From Eutypa lata (lineage: Eukaryota > Ascomycota > Sordariomycetes > Xylariales > Diatrypaceae): a stretch of DNA of 64,000 nucleotides. The position numbers were made by a program, and so were the translations under genes. Positions within the stretch are counted from its first letter, which is position 1; each line of letters begins with the position of its first letter. This document shows, in pieces, positions 35,617 to 47,557 of the stretch. The notes under the pieces are model-generated. The model saw only the letters and a program-made list of their open reading frames with translations, did not search any database and was not told the DNA's origin. Where the stretch lies: assembly GCA_022661535.1 (NCBI GenBank), contig JAKULF010000006.1, positions 3,033,001-3,097,000 on the forward strand. Reading direction: 5' to 3'.

Positions 35617-38232
35617 TTTGAGACGAATAGGATATGATGACGGACTTGCACGATTTGGGGAAGAAGGGGGCGGTTCGGCTTGGATATTAGAGTACGATAG
35701 TCGGAAGAATGAACAAAGATTCTAGTGAGGCTTTATGTCTTCAAGTATCACAGGCTACCCCGCTCGTTCAAACATCTCTTCCAAAGCTATGTCGTGTCTC
35801 CGTCTTTCTCTACAGCCTGCTCCTGAGGTAATCAAAATCTATAATTATCTACCCTTAGTAATCGGAGCTAGTTAGCAAAGAGGACGACACGGAACTCCAT
35901 AGTATGCATATGCACTCAGGTGTTACACCTTAGTATCGGCAATAAGGTTTGGCATGCAGGCTCGTCGATGATGAACGGGTTCTAATACCAAGATAAGTAG
36001 CAATAGGTATACAACCTACTACAACCCCGCCCTACGATGGGGATCTTGAGGCTACGTCGATAATATCCAATGCTACCCTAAGTTGTGCCAGGTCGGAATA
36101 GGAGCTTCTTATTGGATGGGGTTCCAGTAAGCAACGTACATATTCAAACGCAACCCCTGGCTATCATTCGATGACATAGTTGCTAGGCGCTCCGAGCACC
36201 GCACGCCAAGCGTATATGATGTGATGGGGCTCTACTTTTTTTACACGGAGTTAATTGATGCGTGCAGCGTTGCAACGAGGTGGCATGTGACTAAGCCAAC
36301 TGAGAAGTGCGCCTTTCTTGCTAATACTATCCAGTCAGCTCGGTTACGAGCGCTTATATATAGAACAGTTTTGTTTATAGTCAATGCCATGGGATTTTGT
36401 GTATCAGTGGTATTATCTACTCAAGGTCGGAGTCTTTCAAAATTTGAGTTTTGGAGATCTGGAAATGACAGTTCGTGCCGGATCAGCAATACGACGGGCA
36501 TGGCTATCTAACTAAATTGCGACTCCTGTAGTGTCATTCCAAAAGCGATGGATAGAAATAATGTATTAACGAAAGCCTTTGAAATTACCAAGATGTCGAT
36601 GTTCAAGGTAGGAGTCAATCGGATCAGGCAAACCTGAAACTTATTGAACTTATATTGTCCAGCCGTAATTAAGAGGGCTATTATTGCCAATACTAGGCTT
36701 TGAAGAAGAGGGGGCATCAAGTACGTAATGCACTATAAATTCCCTATATATCCTCATTCCTACTAGCAAATCATGAAGGCAACGGGGAGATGAATATTTG
36801 TTAATCGTGAACCCTAAGTAACGTTTTAGCCGTGGACTTGGGCCAGCCTAGGGCTAAAACGTTAGTCAAATATTATGCTGAAGGACTCCCAGTCAGTGCA
36901 AGGGATATACACACATTGTATATGCTGTGAGGACTTCAGGTTAAAATGTTTCCCCTTGTTCTTCGCATATTTTAAATTTTAGACGATTCAGGGAGACCAT
37001 ACAGCATGCGATTAACAATCTAATTCTATCAACCATTCACTGATAAGCTGTGCCGTTGATTCCATTGCGTAACTGCTGTTCTCTTCATTGAGCGGAGATC
37101 GTGTGCAGTGAAACTTTTAACGGTAATTCCACGTTTGCAAATATGGATGAAAACATTATAACTATTACATTCACCTTGCTCTTACAGTAAATAATCGAAC
37201 TTATCTGTTACGAGGATATATATTCACTGCAAAGCAAGACTATATCTACTATTTGGACAACCCGAACCTAAAACAATAGTCAAAAGAAATAGGCAACTAT
37301 ACTTGATGACACGCGAAACAGTTGGGTATAATTCGTTGATGACTATGCTCAAAGGGGCGACAGTCCAACATCAAGGGGCTTTCTTCACGACGATCTCGAC
37401 ATAAGTATGCCATGACCCGTTGCTGGGTTCCCAAACCGAGAAGATATTGACGCAAATATGTTTATATATATACTCTGCATTCCTAACTATATTTCAAAGG
37501 CAGAGTTTTGCAACATGTCTGCTCCTCTCTTGACGCCAAGCCCCGATTTTTGTAGAATGCTTCAAAGCTGTCCAGCATTTTGCAGGGAGTGACTAAACAA
37601 ACTCATTAAATTAAAGAATTATTCAGAGCATATAAATCCGTTTCGGGAAGCTCCCTTCATATTTGCCTGACTCTCTGTCTCTTGGCTAGAAAAAAAAAAA
37701 AAGACTAGTCGGACATAACCAAAAACTATTTGCTAAAGCTAGCACTGGCTGCAGCATCACGATTTTTAATAAAAGAATTTGAAAATAACGGAATTAAAAA
37801 TCTTTTTTTAATCTCTATTAACAAAGGCCACCAGGAAGATTGCTTATAGCGTCTTGAATTGAGGTTTAATGATATTTACACCTTATTACAGTGCTAAATT
37901 ATTTGGACCAGTTCCTCTGGTAATAGAACAAACCACGAAGGTACAAATCTCCATCCCTAACAATATGTACTATATCGAGGACTGGCTGATTTTCCGGAGA
38001 AAACGCCTAAAATAGTCGAATCCTTCCCTTTACAATACTTTATTTAATAGACACGAGTTATGAGGAGAATAATCACAGAATGGACTAGGACATCAAAGCA
38101 GCAACAACGCTCCATATATTTCATCAATCAATATCTACCCACGGTTTGCCGCATACAGTCTCACGCCCACTCTCCCTCCCCCCCCCCCCTCTCTCGTTCT
38201 TCTTCTTCTACTTCTTCTTCTTCTAACCTTGT
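35617..38232. other. Long AT-rich gene-free region
   Basis: This spacer of about 2.6 kb is markedly AT-rich from about 36700 onward, with many stops in all frames. It holds a 13-bp inverted repeat (36819-36864), a run of about 12 A near 37690, a C10 run at about 38180 and a TTC repeat at 38205-38222. No gene is recognised. Confidence 0.6.
36819..36864. repeat. 13-bp inverted repeat, 20-base spacer
   Basis: The arms TAACGTTTTAGCC (36819-36831) and GGCTAAAACGTTA (36852-36864) are exact reverse complements. They lie in an AT-rich gene-free region. They could be the ends of a small decayed element. Confidence 0.8.
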
Positions 38233-39534
38233 CTAAGATAGACCACCTCCGATGAAGATCTCCAGAACCTGAGGGTCCAGGCCCGCCACGACGCCGGCTT
38301 CGTTCTCGCCGGTGATGTTGACGTCGTCGTACGAGAAGGCGTAGCCCTTGCCGTCGGTCTCGTGCTCGTGCACGAGGCGGCTGTAGTGGCTGGTGGGGTT
38401 GGCGGTGTAGTAGACGTCGGAGCCGAGGGAGGGGGTGAGGTTGCCGCCATCGAGCAGCAGCTCGGTGCGGTGGAAGGCGGCGCACATGCGGGCCACGATG
38501 GCCAGGTGCAGCTGGTCGCCTGTGTTGGCGAAGGGGCCCGAGTTGCAGCCCCAGACGTCGACGATGGTCGGCTTGGGGTACGCGAGGCTGTCGCCCGCGC
38601 AGGTCATCTGGTCGCCCGAGGCGCGGCACGCCACCTGGCCCCACTCGCCCTGCGTGTCGATGATCAGGTCCTCGTTGGTGTACTTGGTCCACACCTCGTT
38701 GATGTAGTCCGTGTAGTAGCTGTCCATCGACCCCGGGTTCGACGTGATGTACATGTTCGGGGCCAGGATGCGCAGCGGCGTGCCGTCCTCGCGCGTCACG
38801 CACATCTTGTCCCACGGCTGGCCGTCCTGGGCCGCCTGGCTCTGGAGGCCGGCGCAGATGTCCTCCAGCGCGCCGGGGGCCAGTCCCTGCACGGTCTGGA
38901 TCTCGCCCGAGCCGAGCGTCAGCCGCATGCTCATGACGATGCCGATGAAGTCGACGAAGGAGATGTTGGCGTAGATGCCGCCCTCGTTGTTGGTGAACTC
39001 GACGAAGCCCCAGTTCTGGCCCGAGGAGGGGTCGGCGGGGTTCGAGAAGGACGGCTCGACCAGGCTGATCTGCCCGTCGCCGGCGACGACGGAGAAGAAC
39101 TGGAGCTCGCCGTCGGACACCCAGATGCGGGACGAGGAGATGTAGTCCGGGATGCTGAACTCGGTGGTGGTGCCGATGGCGCCGAGGGGGATGGCGTGGC
39201 CGGCGTCGGAGGGGATGGCGACGGGGACCTCGCTGCCGGCAGGGTTGGGGTAGTAGAACTGGCCGGCGGTGTTGACCAGGACGACCTGGTTGTTGCTGTC
39301 CCTGCCGGTGACGTAGACGTAGAGCTGCTCCCCGCCGAGGTTGTTGACGAGGGAGAACTTCAGGGGGTTGGACGCGGTCGTCGCGTCCGTGCTGGGCATG
39401 GTGCCGTTCACGGTGTTCTCGGCCGTGATGATGATGGACTCCACACCGCCGGGGGTGGCGATGATGGGCCGGGCCAGGGACTGGCTAACGAGGGCGGTGG
39501 CGGCAGCCACTGCCAGTCCAAACAGACCACGCAT
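38233..39534 (-). CDS. Secreted GH64 family beta-1,3-glucanase
   Basis: This is a single exon of 433 residues. The start MRGLFGLAVAAATALVSQSL is a clear signal peptide, so the protein is secreted. The body fits glycoside hydrolase family 64, beta-1,3-glucanases with a thaumatin-like fold. Supporting blocks are LKFSLVNNLGGEQLYVYVTG, IWVSDGELQFFSV, NWGFVEFTNNEGGIYANISF (the region with the catalytic Glu/Asp), VDFIGIVMSMRL and DVWGCNSGPF. Several N-x-S/T sites are present. A likely role is remodelling or digestion of fungal wall glucan. A TATATA box lies 63 bases upstream of the start. The exon is very GC-rich and produces a false 413-codon antisense frame. Confidence 0.85.
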   Translation of the reverse strand: MRGLFGLAVAAATALVSQSLARPIIATPGGVESIIITAENTVNGTMPSTDATTASNPLKFSLVNNLGGEQLYVYVTGRDSNNQVVLVNTAGQFYYPNPAGSEVPVAIPSDAGHAIPLGAIGTTTEFSIPDYISSSRIWVSDGELQFFSVVAGDGQISLVEPSFSNPADPSSGQNWGFVEFTNNEGGIYANISFVDFIGIVMSMRLTLGSGEIQTVQGLAPGALEDICAGLQSQAAQDGQPWDKMCVTREDGTPLRILAPNMYITSNPGSMDSYYTDYINEVWTKYTNEDLIIDTQGEWGQVACRASGDQMTCAGDSLAYPKPTIVDVWGCNSGPFANTGDQLHLAIVARMCAAFHRTELLLDGGNLTPSLGSDVYYTANPTSHYSRLVHEHETDGKGYAFSYDDVNITGENEAGVVAGLDPQVLEIFIGGGLS

Positions 39535-39596
39535 GATTTCGGTTCTTTTCTTTCTCTTTCCTTTCAAAAATATTGCCTTTGGATAGATCAGGGGGG

Positions 39597-39602
39597 TATA
39601 TA
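39597..39602 (-). promoter_or_regulatory. Candidate TATA box of the GH64 gene
   Basis: TATATA lies about 63 bases upstream of the GH64 start codon, flanked by G runs on the plus strand (a G13 run at 39603-39615). Position and sequence suit a core promoter, but this is not proven. Confidence 0.4.
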
Positions 39603-39615
39603 GGGGGGGGGGGGG
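39603..39615. repeat. G13 homopolymer
   Basis: A run of 13 G lies next to the candidate TATA box of the GH64 gene. Runs of this length are prone to length variation and sequencing error. Confidence 0.85.
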
Positions 39616-42281
39616 TAATATCAAAAGGACAGTGTTATAGCTCAGAATCAAGCTTTTCAAACAATATGTACACGCGAAAGTAAAGGAATGTCGGCTGCAA
39701 AGAAAACAGCTAGTTAAGGAAGGGACAGTTCTATCCAAAGAACGGGTTCTGCAAGGTTTGCTGAGGAGTGAGTGACGGACGGGGGAAACATCATGAAAAG
39801 TCTAAAGGTTTGTGCTCTTATATATTAGGTATTTTAGGACTTCCGACCAGGCCGCCTGACAGCGAGCTAGTCGTCGCATGGCCTGCCTTACAGGTGGGCT
39901 GCGCCTCTGGTTAGTTCAGGTCCAGCCCTCCTCATCCTCCTCCTTACTTACTTACCTGCTTACTTACTCCTCACCTTTTTCACGATGCTATGCTGCCAGT
40001 GAGCGAAACGTTGCGGTCGGTGCTCTAGTAGCACTTGCCATCTGGGGTAGCTCCGGACAGGGGAGGGGGGGGACTATACCCATTAATCGACTACCCTCTT
40101 CGGCTAATTCGCCCCAACGCAAGAGGCACGGTCCAATGAGAGCGACGGGACCAATACGCCTACCTGCCGAATCGGGACATGTTCAATCTAAGTTAACGTG
40201 TAGCAGAAACAACCTTCGCACAAATGTTTCTTCTTATCTGGTAGATTAAGGTGGATGGATGCTTACTTCCAGGGCTGAGGGCGCCAGGGCGCCTCGCCGT
40301 CGTTTTAGACTGTCTGGGTTTACCTAATAGGAGTTGAGGTATGCAGGTACCATCTTAGTACGCATTTGTGTGAGTCTATAAACATGATCATATCATGCAT
40401 TCGCTCTTCTTCCAATCGCATCTCCTACCGCATCCCGGGGATTTCTTTTCTGTCCTGCCCTTGCATACCTAGGTCGTAGGCAATAGGCATTGTAAATTTA
40501 CCTACTTCTTCAAAATAGATGAGTTGCGCCGGGAGTTGGAGCTGGAGAGAACCTTACGGCGCAACATGACAGGTGGACTAGGAGACAGACTATAAAGTTG
40601 GTTTGTTTTAGATGCTTCTATAACTAGGCGACATTGTTAGACTATTGGTCACGCTATTGGCTGGAATTGCTTCTGTCAAAGTTTAGTCATAAAAAAGACT
40701 TTTAGCCGTCGTTATAGAGATGTCATTTGAGTTGTTTCATGCTCGGCCGAGTCCGACAATAACATTTTAACTAAGGTATTTCTCATTCGACCTGCTCAAC
40801 TAAACCATTCTTCGCTAGGATTTACATCCATCTACCACCTGTGCATGTATTATGTATTCTGTATGCATATGCATCCCCCAGCGCCTTCCCCATAAGTGAC
40901 AGCTTACGTGGACCCACTGGTTCTCCATCTCTAACGAGGGAAATCCCTGGTAAACCGACCGCGGACCACCGATCTCACAGTTCTCATAGGGCACTGGAAA
41001 GACTCTGCGAAATAATCGTCGCAACGTTGCTATAGTCGGTTTAGTCTCATCAAAGTCGAGAAGAGCCTCTGCCAATCCCTTCCCGGCTTGATATTTTCCT
41101 TGCATCGATCTCCCTCTTAAGATTCCACATCAATGTTTCCATGTACGTTCCGCATATCTACTAGAATATATATTGTTATTACACGATCATCACCTTCAGA
41201 TTCCAGAAATGCAATTCATCCTGAAACTGCATAATCCAATGGACCTAACAACTGGAAATACTATGTTACGTTTCTGTTGACAGGGGCGTTGGAGATGTAA
41301 AATGGCTTACTCGATATCGATATAGCGGCGGCCGAAGAACAGGTAACAGGCCACCTGTTTTCCCTTGTCGACGTGCCTTTCTAGAACTTCCACTGTACGG
41401 TTCGGTCCTTTTTTCTTTTCTTTCTTCTTTTCGACATCAAGAAGCAACTCGCGTGTGCTATTTGTCGATAACGTGATCATGCCAGGGCTAGAATGCTTCA
41501 ACGCCTGAGAGCGGAGTCCCCCCCATGAAAATAGGTTGCGCCCAAATAGGCAGCTCGATCTAAGACGGGGAAGAACTAGAACCATACCAAGCTTTAGAGC
41601 AGTCTTACCGAGTAGCCCGAGACCTGGATCACTTCAACTGTCTGCTCTGAATGGTGAATGGATCGGTAATTTAGATCTGAGGAGGCGTCCCTTGCAGGTG
41701 AGTGGCGTAGATCCTCCTGATATTCCCGATCTCGTAAGCATTGGGAATTTTTCATCTTCAAATGGCGTATATAACAGAACTTAACGTGGATATACTTTTG
41801 CTGCAACACCGATCGAAAGTATCCTAGTAAGGAACACAAACTCGAGACCTAGTCGTTGAGTTAGATGTGGATGTGGGTGAAATAGTCCCGAGCACATAGT
41901 CATTCCGGGTTTCCCATATCTATTTTTGCCCCATATGTGCCGTGATATTGCATTTCGGAAAAAATCCCCTTATACATTTAAGTGCTTACTATAACTCGCA
42001 CCACCTAGTACCGCTGCCTATATTTCCGCAGCTCTATTATCTTTAAATAGGTTCAGGCATTATATTGCCTAAATGATTATTTCCCCCCAACCATAAAAAC
42101 AACACCACTGCGCATTCGGTTTAGTTAGCACGCGGCGTAGCACATCATGACACCCTCACAATGCCCATTTTCCATATTCCTACAGTAAGCCTTAACACGC
42201 AGCTGCGGCTGAGGGACAAAATACACGGACGATTCTAACGTAATACGTCCCAGCCAACTCCGTCTAGCTCTACTAATCTGA
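39616..42281. other. Spacer with possible small minus-strand gene
   Basis: This spacer of 2.7 kb contains a (CTTA)-rich stretch near 39943-39970 and the possible exons described at 40815-41585. Otherwise I see nothing definite. Confidence 0.45.
40815..41585 (-). CDS. Possible small gene, unrecognised
   Basis: Two minus-strand frames may be exons of one gene. The upstream one (41307-41585) contains HSSPGMITLSTNSTRELLLD and a Lys/Glu-rich stretch, and ends at a plausible donor (GTAAGC, near 41310). The downstream one (40815-41105) contains LAEALLDFDETKPTIATLRR and LFRRVFPVPYENCEIGGP. I could not find a joining that fixes both frames. No domain is recognised. Codon composition looks more gene-like than the surrounding spacer, but the call is weak. 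Confidence 0.22.
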
Positions 42282-42864
42282 TCAGACCTCGCTAAGGCCC
42301 TCTTGCCGTGTCGCCCGAGAATCCCCAAACTCCGAAAGCTGACCGCGTTCCTTCTGTTCTTTGATGCTGCCTCGCTTGGATGCCTGCTCCTGCTTCTTTC
42401 TGTTTTTATGGCAAAGTCAGCGGTTAAAACGCTCTCTCGAATAAAAGTTCCATACATTCGAGAAATGAAATGGTTCATTCCCAAACTCACCGATCCAGGT
42501 CACCCGCTAAATCGGGCTGCGATCCAGACGCCCCGGGCTTGCGGTCGACGGCGTCCGCCACGTCGCCCTCGTTTAGCATGCGCATCTTGTCGCCCTCCAA
42601 TTCCTGGTGTCGCCCGACTTGCTCGCTGGTCCTTCCAAACTCTTCCTCACCTGGCGGCGGCGCACCGCGGACTCCGTACCCGAGACTGGAAGGCATGGCC
42701 TCTTGATGAGGCGGCTGGCTTGAGGAGGGAGTGCGCTCGTCTGTAGGCTTGCCGTGTGGGCGGTTTTGTGCCTCGCGCTGCTCAGCTGGGTTGGAGGTTG
42801 CTGGGTTGCCTTCTGTCTTGTAGGCGGCGTTTGAAGGCGGCTGTGCTGGTCCCGTGGGTTCCAT
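42282..42864 (-). CDS. Small disordered hydrophilic protein
   Basis: I read exons 42491-42864 and 42282-42399, giving 163 residues. The intron has GTGAGT and ACAG ends, and the junction gives LDRKKQEQASKRG. The start is MEPTGPAQPPSNAAYKTEGN. The middle has MPSSLGYGVRGAPPPGEEEF and VGRHQELEGDKMRMLNEGDV, and the end is SRATRQEGLSEV. The protein is Pro/Gly/Glu-rich with no hydrophobic core, membrane span or signal peptide. It resembles small fungal hydrophilic proteins of unknown role, but I cannot name a family with certainty. The gene reads away from the DUF3455-like gene. Confidence 0.68.
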
Positions 42865-43840
42865 TGTGCTGAGTGTTTTGATCTTAGGTGATGTTTTCGT
42901 GATGACTTTCTTAGGATGTAGAAAAACTTGTTTGCTTTCTCCTAGGAAATTAGGTGTATACTGAGAAGGATTCCGAATTGCTATGAAATGTAGGTATAAG
43001 TTATTGTTGTAGATAAGGCTGATAACTCATGTGTGACAGCGTGACGCAATAGTGATTAGGGAGATCAATGACGTCGTTCAATAGGTGATCTGCACAATGG
43101 GGCCAATTCCCGTGCGCTATATCTATATCGCAATTAATCGACCAATCAAGACTTTTAGAATTATCATTCAATGAAGACTAAGAAGATCGGGTAGGCAACG
43201 GGCTGATCAGCGGGGAACTTGACAGGTTGAATATCATTTGTTGTTTGCTACCTATTTTAGTTATACTTATACATAGAGCTATTAGGTAGATTGAATGAAT
43301 AAAACTGAGATTTCGCCAACTCTTATCACTGTAAGCATTCTGGTATTCTGACAAAGGTCCACGTTTACTACGATCTATCTATCTACAATTCAAACTCATG
43401 TGTATATAAGGAGAGGCATACCGGTGGGCTAGGTTGCTAGTTAATATGATGATACCTCTTACCTCGTCCTAGAAGACGTCTACAATACTTACACTTACTC
43501 ATAGGAAGCATCTTCAAACTAACAAATCAAGGTTTAATCAATCAATATTGAGGTTGATTCACAAGGCTTTTACACGCTCTTCAGTAGGCAGTATATACTG
43601 GCACATCGCGTGAAAATGGCAACCTTGGCGCCAACCTATACTGCGACCCATGCCGGTTAGGTTACATCGAAATACAACCTACCTATAACGTGACACGATA
43701 TAGGGTGGTTAATTAATATTTACCGACGGGTAAATAACGACAAGCCCTACCGCCTACTACTACATCTCTCAACGCTTCTGTTATTTCTAAATATCAAAAC
43801 TCGCAATCAAACATTGTCAGTATTGACACGGATACACAAA
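42865..43840. other. Divergent spacer
   Basis: This AT-rich spacer of about 1 kb lies between the small hydrophilic-protein gene and the DUF3455-like gene. It should hold both promoters. No gene is seen. Confidence 0.5.
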
Positions 43841-44571
43841 ATGGCACCCTTAGCACAGCTCGTGCTCGCCCTATCCCACCTCACTCTACCCCCCACCACA
43901 ACCATCACCACCACCACCACCACCACTATCCCATTTACAGACTCCCCCGTAGCCCCAACTCCCGCGGAGCACTACGAACGCTACGTGACGTTCCTCGCCG
44001 TGGGAACGCGCACCTACACCTGCGACCCGACGAAGCCGTCGTCGGCCTACGGGTTAGCGGGGTGGGACTACGACCTCTACGATGCGGAGACGGATGCCGA
44101 GCGCGCCTTTAATCTTGGCAAGCACGGCTTCCTGCTGCACCCGAATGGCGGAGGCGGACAGTCGCTGTTTTACACGGCGAATAATACGCTAACCTACTGG
44201 TAAGGCACCAAACACTACGTTTCAGTTTGAGCAATTTCAGCTTTCTTTTTTCTTCTTTTTCTTTTTGGCGTTTGCAAACCTCTACAGGCGCTGACGAAGC
44301 TGATCGCGGTTGTAAATTCAGGGTTGGAAGAGGGATGATGATGGTCCCAGATCCCGCGGCTACTAGCCCGCTCGATCTAGCCCTGGAGCAGACGCTTCGA
44401 ACTGAAGCCTCGGAGCCGAAGGCCGAGGCGGGCAAGTACGACCTGGGTCTTGCGGTCTATGCGACGAGGTTTGGTGCCGTCGGTGGGAATCTCCCCTCGG
44501 ATACCGAGTGTACGGGAACAAGAATTGTGGAATCGGAGGCTTACTATTCTATGTTCAAACAAGTACGTTGA
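43841..44571 (+). CDS. DUF3455-like protein
   Basis: The start is ATG 43841 (AAAATGG), with a weak hydrophobic leader and a Thr-rich run. The core has RYVTFLAVGTRTYTCDP, LAGWDYDLYDAE and LGKHGFLLHPNGGGGQSLFY, then NNTLTYW, which is the DUF3455 pattern. The second part has MMMVPDPAATSPLDLALEQT and ESEAYYSMFKQVR. Exons 43841-44199 and 44322-44571 give an open frame of 202 residues. The nearer acceptor at 44287 would add a plausible segment (ALTKLIAVVNSGLEE) but does not keep the frame. The gene is therefore either intact with a long intron or damaged by a small deletion near 44330. The function of the family is unknown. Confidence 0.62.
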
Positions 44572-45721
44572 AGGATGGAAGAAAGGGGCCAGCCGGTCGT
44601 AAAATGGATGATAGCTTCTAGGAAATGCATTTAGGGGTGATTTGTTGGAATACAGATCATCAATGCAGATTCCTGTGTTTGAAGTTAGTATTTACAAAGC
44701 AACTGCGGCTCAATGGAAATCATATATATTGACCAAAACATCTAATATTCTTTTACGTCGTTATTTTTGTTGGTTTGTACATGGTTGGGGAAGACGGGTA
44801 ATTGAAAATAAAATTGCAATATTCAAACTTGAATTGGGAAAGTGGTAAAGAAAGAGGGATACCTGGGTACAACCATATAGAGACATCTCCTTAAGATCTT
44901 CTAACTGCACACCTGTGCCGTCATAAGATATTGAACTTCAGAAGTATATGGCCGGCAGACAGTGTGATTTGTAAGTGATAATGGCCACAGGGACATTCGA
45001 AGCTTATGAGCACTATTAAACGAAATCACATTCGCAAACAAATGTGGCTGTGCTTCTTGTAAGGTCATTGCATACATAGGTAATAATAGCAATGTTATAT
45101 ATCATAAGATAGATTGCAACACAGGTCAGTTGTAGTAACATGTGCTTTTTCCCCCCAACTTGCGGCTAAGTCGACCAATATGCAAATCTCACATGCAAGA
45201 GATAAGAAACGCCATCCAAGACACCCGTGTACGCCAATGTGTCACAAAGATTAAAAGGGGCGTTATTAGCAGCATCTTTGATTTGCGGGATATGTGGTCT
45301 GCTTTCTCAAAACGACCCTCTACCTTAGTCTGACATTGGCGTCATTTTCTTTTTACCGTTTGAACAGTCACCTCGGCATCTCTTGCCAAACCAAATTAAA
45401 ATACCACGCGCTAAAGAAGATTGTCCTTTGGCGTTGCCATCTGGGGTCATGGATGATCGAGTGCGGGGGACGTCCCCGGGGGATCCCATTGGAGATTGGA
45501 GGCCAAATCCCCCACAGGCTATCCAAGACATATGCACGATGATATTCAAGTTATCACGAGGTTGTCTGATCATAATCCCGGTACTCAGGTTCGATGTTTA
45601 CGGTGAGGATCCTATATCTATTCGCTATGGATTCTAGGACATCCACCAGCTTTGGAAATTTCCATCTCCAATTGGTGTGTCTTTCCTCAACGCTACCACA
45701 TTATTAGCCGGTCTATCGAAC
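44572..45721. other. AT-rich spacer
   Basis: This is a spacer of about 1.15 kb upstream of the P450 gene. The open frames are short and unconvincing. Confidence 0.5.
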
Positions 45722-47557
45722 ATGTTATCTCAGCTATTGACGTGCCCAAACATTGCCATCATTTTTCTGTCCATATTGGTTGTCATTGTAGCCCACTATT
45801 CTTTGCAGCGAACGAGGCATGAGTTTCGCGTGCGGAAGATAGGGGGTGTTCGAGCCCCCGTGGTATCAGGTAATCCATTCAGTGGTAAGCACTTCAAAGA
45901 AACAGTGGCAAATGGCAATTGCATACTCATCTACCAAAGTCACGCTATGGGTCATGAGGGCAGCCCGGGCCCACAGGAGAAACGAGTTCCTGGAGTATTT
46001 CAACAGTCTCTTCGACAAGGGAACCCCGGAGTGTCCGGACTGCGTCGAGATCCAGATCAGGCCCAAGGAGAGATATGTACTGACCAGGGACCCGGAGCAC
46101 ATCAAAGCGGTTCTGACGACCAAGTTCGCCAGCGACAGCAAAAGCCCCAGGTTTCATGACCTCTGGCGCCCCTTTCTTGGGGATAGCATCTTTACGACCG
46201 ATGGGCAGCTCTGGAGCGACAGTCGCAGCCTCATCAGGCCCATGTTCGCGAAAGACAGAGTTAGCGACCTGGCTACGTTCGAACGATGGGTGACTACGTT
46301 GATGGATAAGCTTCCGCCTTCGGGAGATGCAGTGGATATCATGGATTTGTTATACAGAATGACCCTGGACATTACTACAGACTTTCTCCTCGGTGCTAGT
46401 TGCAATAGTCTAAATAAGTATTCTTCCCATGTCATCCTCACTGAAAATTTATGTAATCACTTGCTCACCGCTTTAAAGCCCGCAAAGTGAATTCGTCAGT
46501 GCCTTCAACGAAGTCCAGAGCATCCAAATGATGTTAACCATGATCGGGTAAGAATTTGGAACCAATCAAAACACATGAAGCAAACCAAACTCCAAGTTCC
46601 TCTAACTTTATGCACCCCAGTCCCTTCCAAGCTGTAACCCCCCGCCACCGCTACAACCGCGGGATCGCCATCATCAACCAATTCGTGATGCCCTACATCG
46701 AGCAGGCGCTCGCACTGCCACAAGACGAGCTCGAGAAGGTCTCGAACTCTGACCGGGACAACAACTTCACGTTCCTGCACAGCATCGCGCGACATACGCG
46801 GGACCCATCCGTGGTGCGCGACCAGCTAGTAGCGGTGCTGCTAGCGGGGCGCGACACGACGGCCGCGACCCTGTCCTGGACCTTCTTCGAGCTGCGCCGG
46901 TACCCGGAGAAGCTCGCCAAGCTGCGCCGTGAGGTCCTCGGTACGGTTGGCCGTACCGGGACTCCCAATTATGACGACCTCAAGAGCATGACCTACCTAC
47001 GCCACACACTAAACGAGACCCTGCGCCTCTACCCGGCCGTTCCATATAACCTGCGCGCTGCACTCGAGGACACCACCCTGCCCCCGGGCACGCCGGGACA
47101 GCCGCCTATATCGGTCGTGCAGGGCGATATCGTCATCTACAGCACGCTGGCGATGCAGCGGCGCAAGCACTTATACCCGCCCATCTCTGAAACGTTCGCT
47201 GATCCGGCCGTATTCTCCCCGGAGCGGTGGGAGAGTTGGACCCCGAAGCCGTGGCAGTATGTCCCTTTCAACGGCGGTCCCAGGATCTGCGTGGGGCAGA
47301 ATTTTGCCATGACGGAGATGGCGTATTGCAGTACGTTACATTACCGTGCCGGGTTGTTGGGAATGCTTCTAGGACCTTTGAGGCTAATATGAATATTTCT
47401 TTTTTTAGTGGTACGAATCCTGCAGAAGTACGATCGTCTTGAGTATCGCGGAGACTGGCATGCTCAGAAGCATGAAGCTGAGGTCGTAGGGAGACCGAGC
47501 CAAGGCATTAAGGTAGCCCTATATGAATTTGCTGGAGATGTGGATGAGAAGGAATGA
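45722..47557 (+). CDS. Cytochrome P450, CYP52-like
   Basis: This is a haem monooxygenase anchored in the ER. I read five exons: 45722-45884, 45940-46417, 46479-46547, 46621-47330 and 47409-47557, giving 522 residues. All joins stay in frame. The N-terminal anchor is IAIIFLSILVVIVAHYS. Domain blocks in order are FLGDSIFTTDGQLWSDSRSL (helix C), FLLGASCNSLNNPQSEFVSA across an intron, the I-helix AGRDTTAATLSW, the ExxR motif ETLRLYPAVP, the PERW motif and the haem loop FNGGPRICVGQNFA with Cys near residue 459. The overall pattern fits CYP52/CYP539-type enzymes, which often hydroxylate alkanes or fatty acids. The exact substrate cannot be read. The first ATG was chosen over an in-frame GTG at 45677. 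Confidence 0.92.

Noticed and set aside
36221..36511. 96-codon plus-strand frame
   Set aside because: It has no domain, lies in an AT-rich spacer and shows no splice partner.
38362..39603. 413-codon plus-strand frame
   Set aside because: It is antisense to the GH64 exon and arises from strong GC bias at third positions. Its translation is Val/Gly/Asp/Ala-rich low complexity, while the opposite strand has a signal peptide and family blocks.
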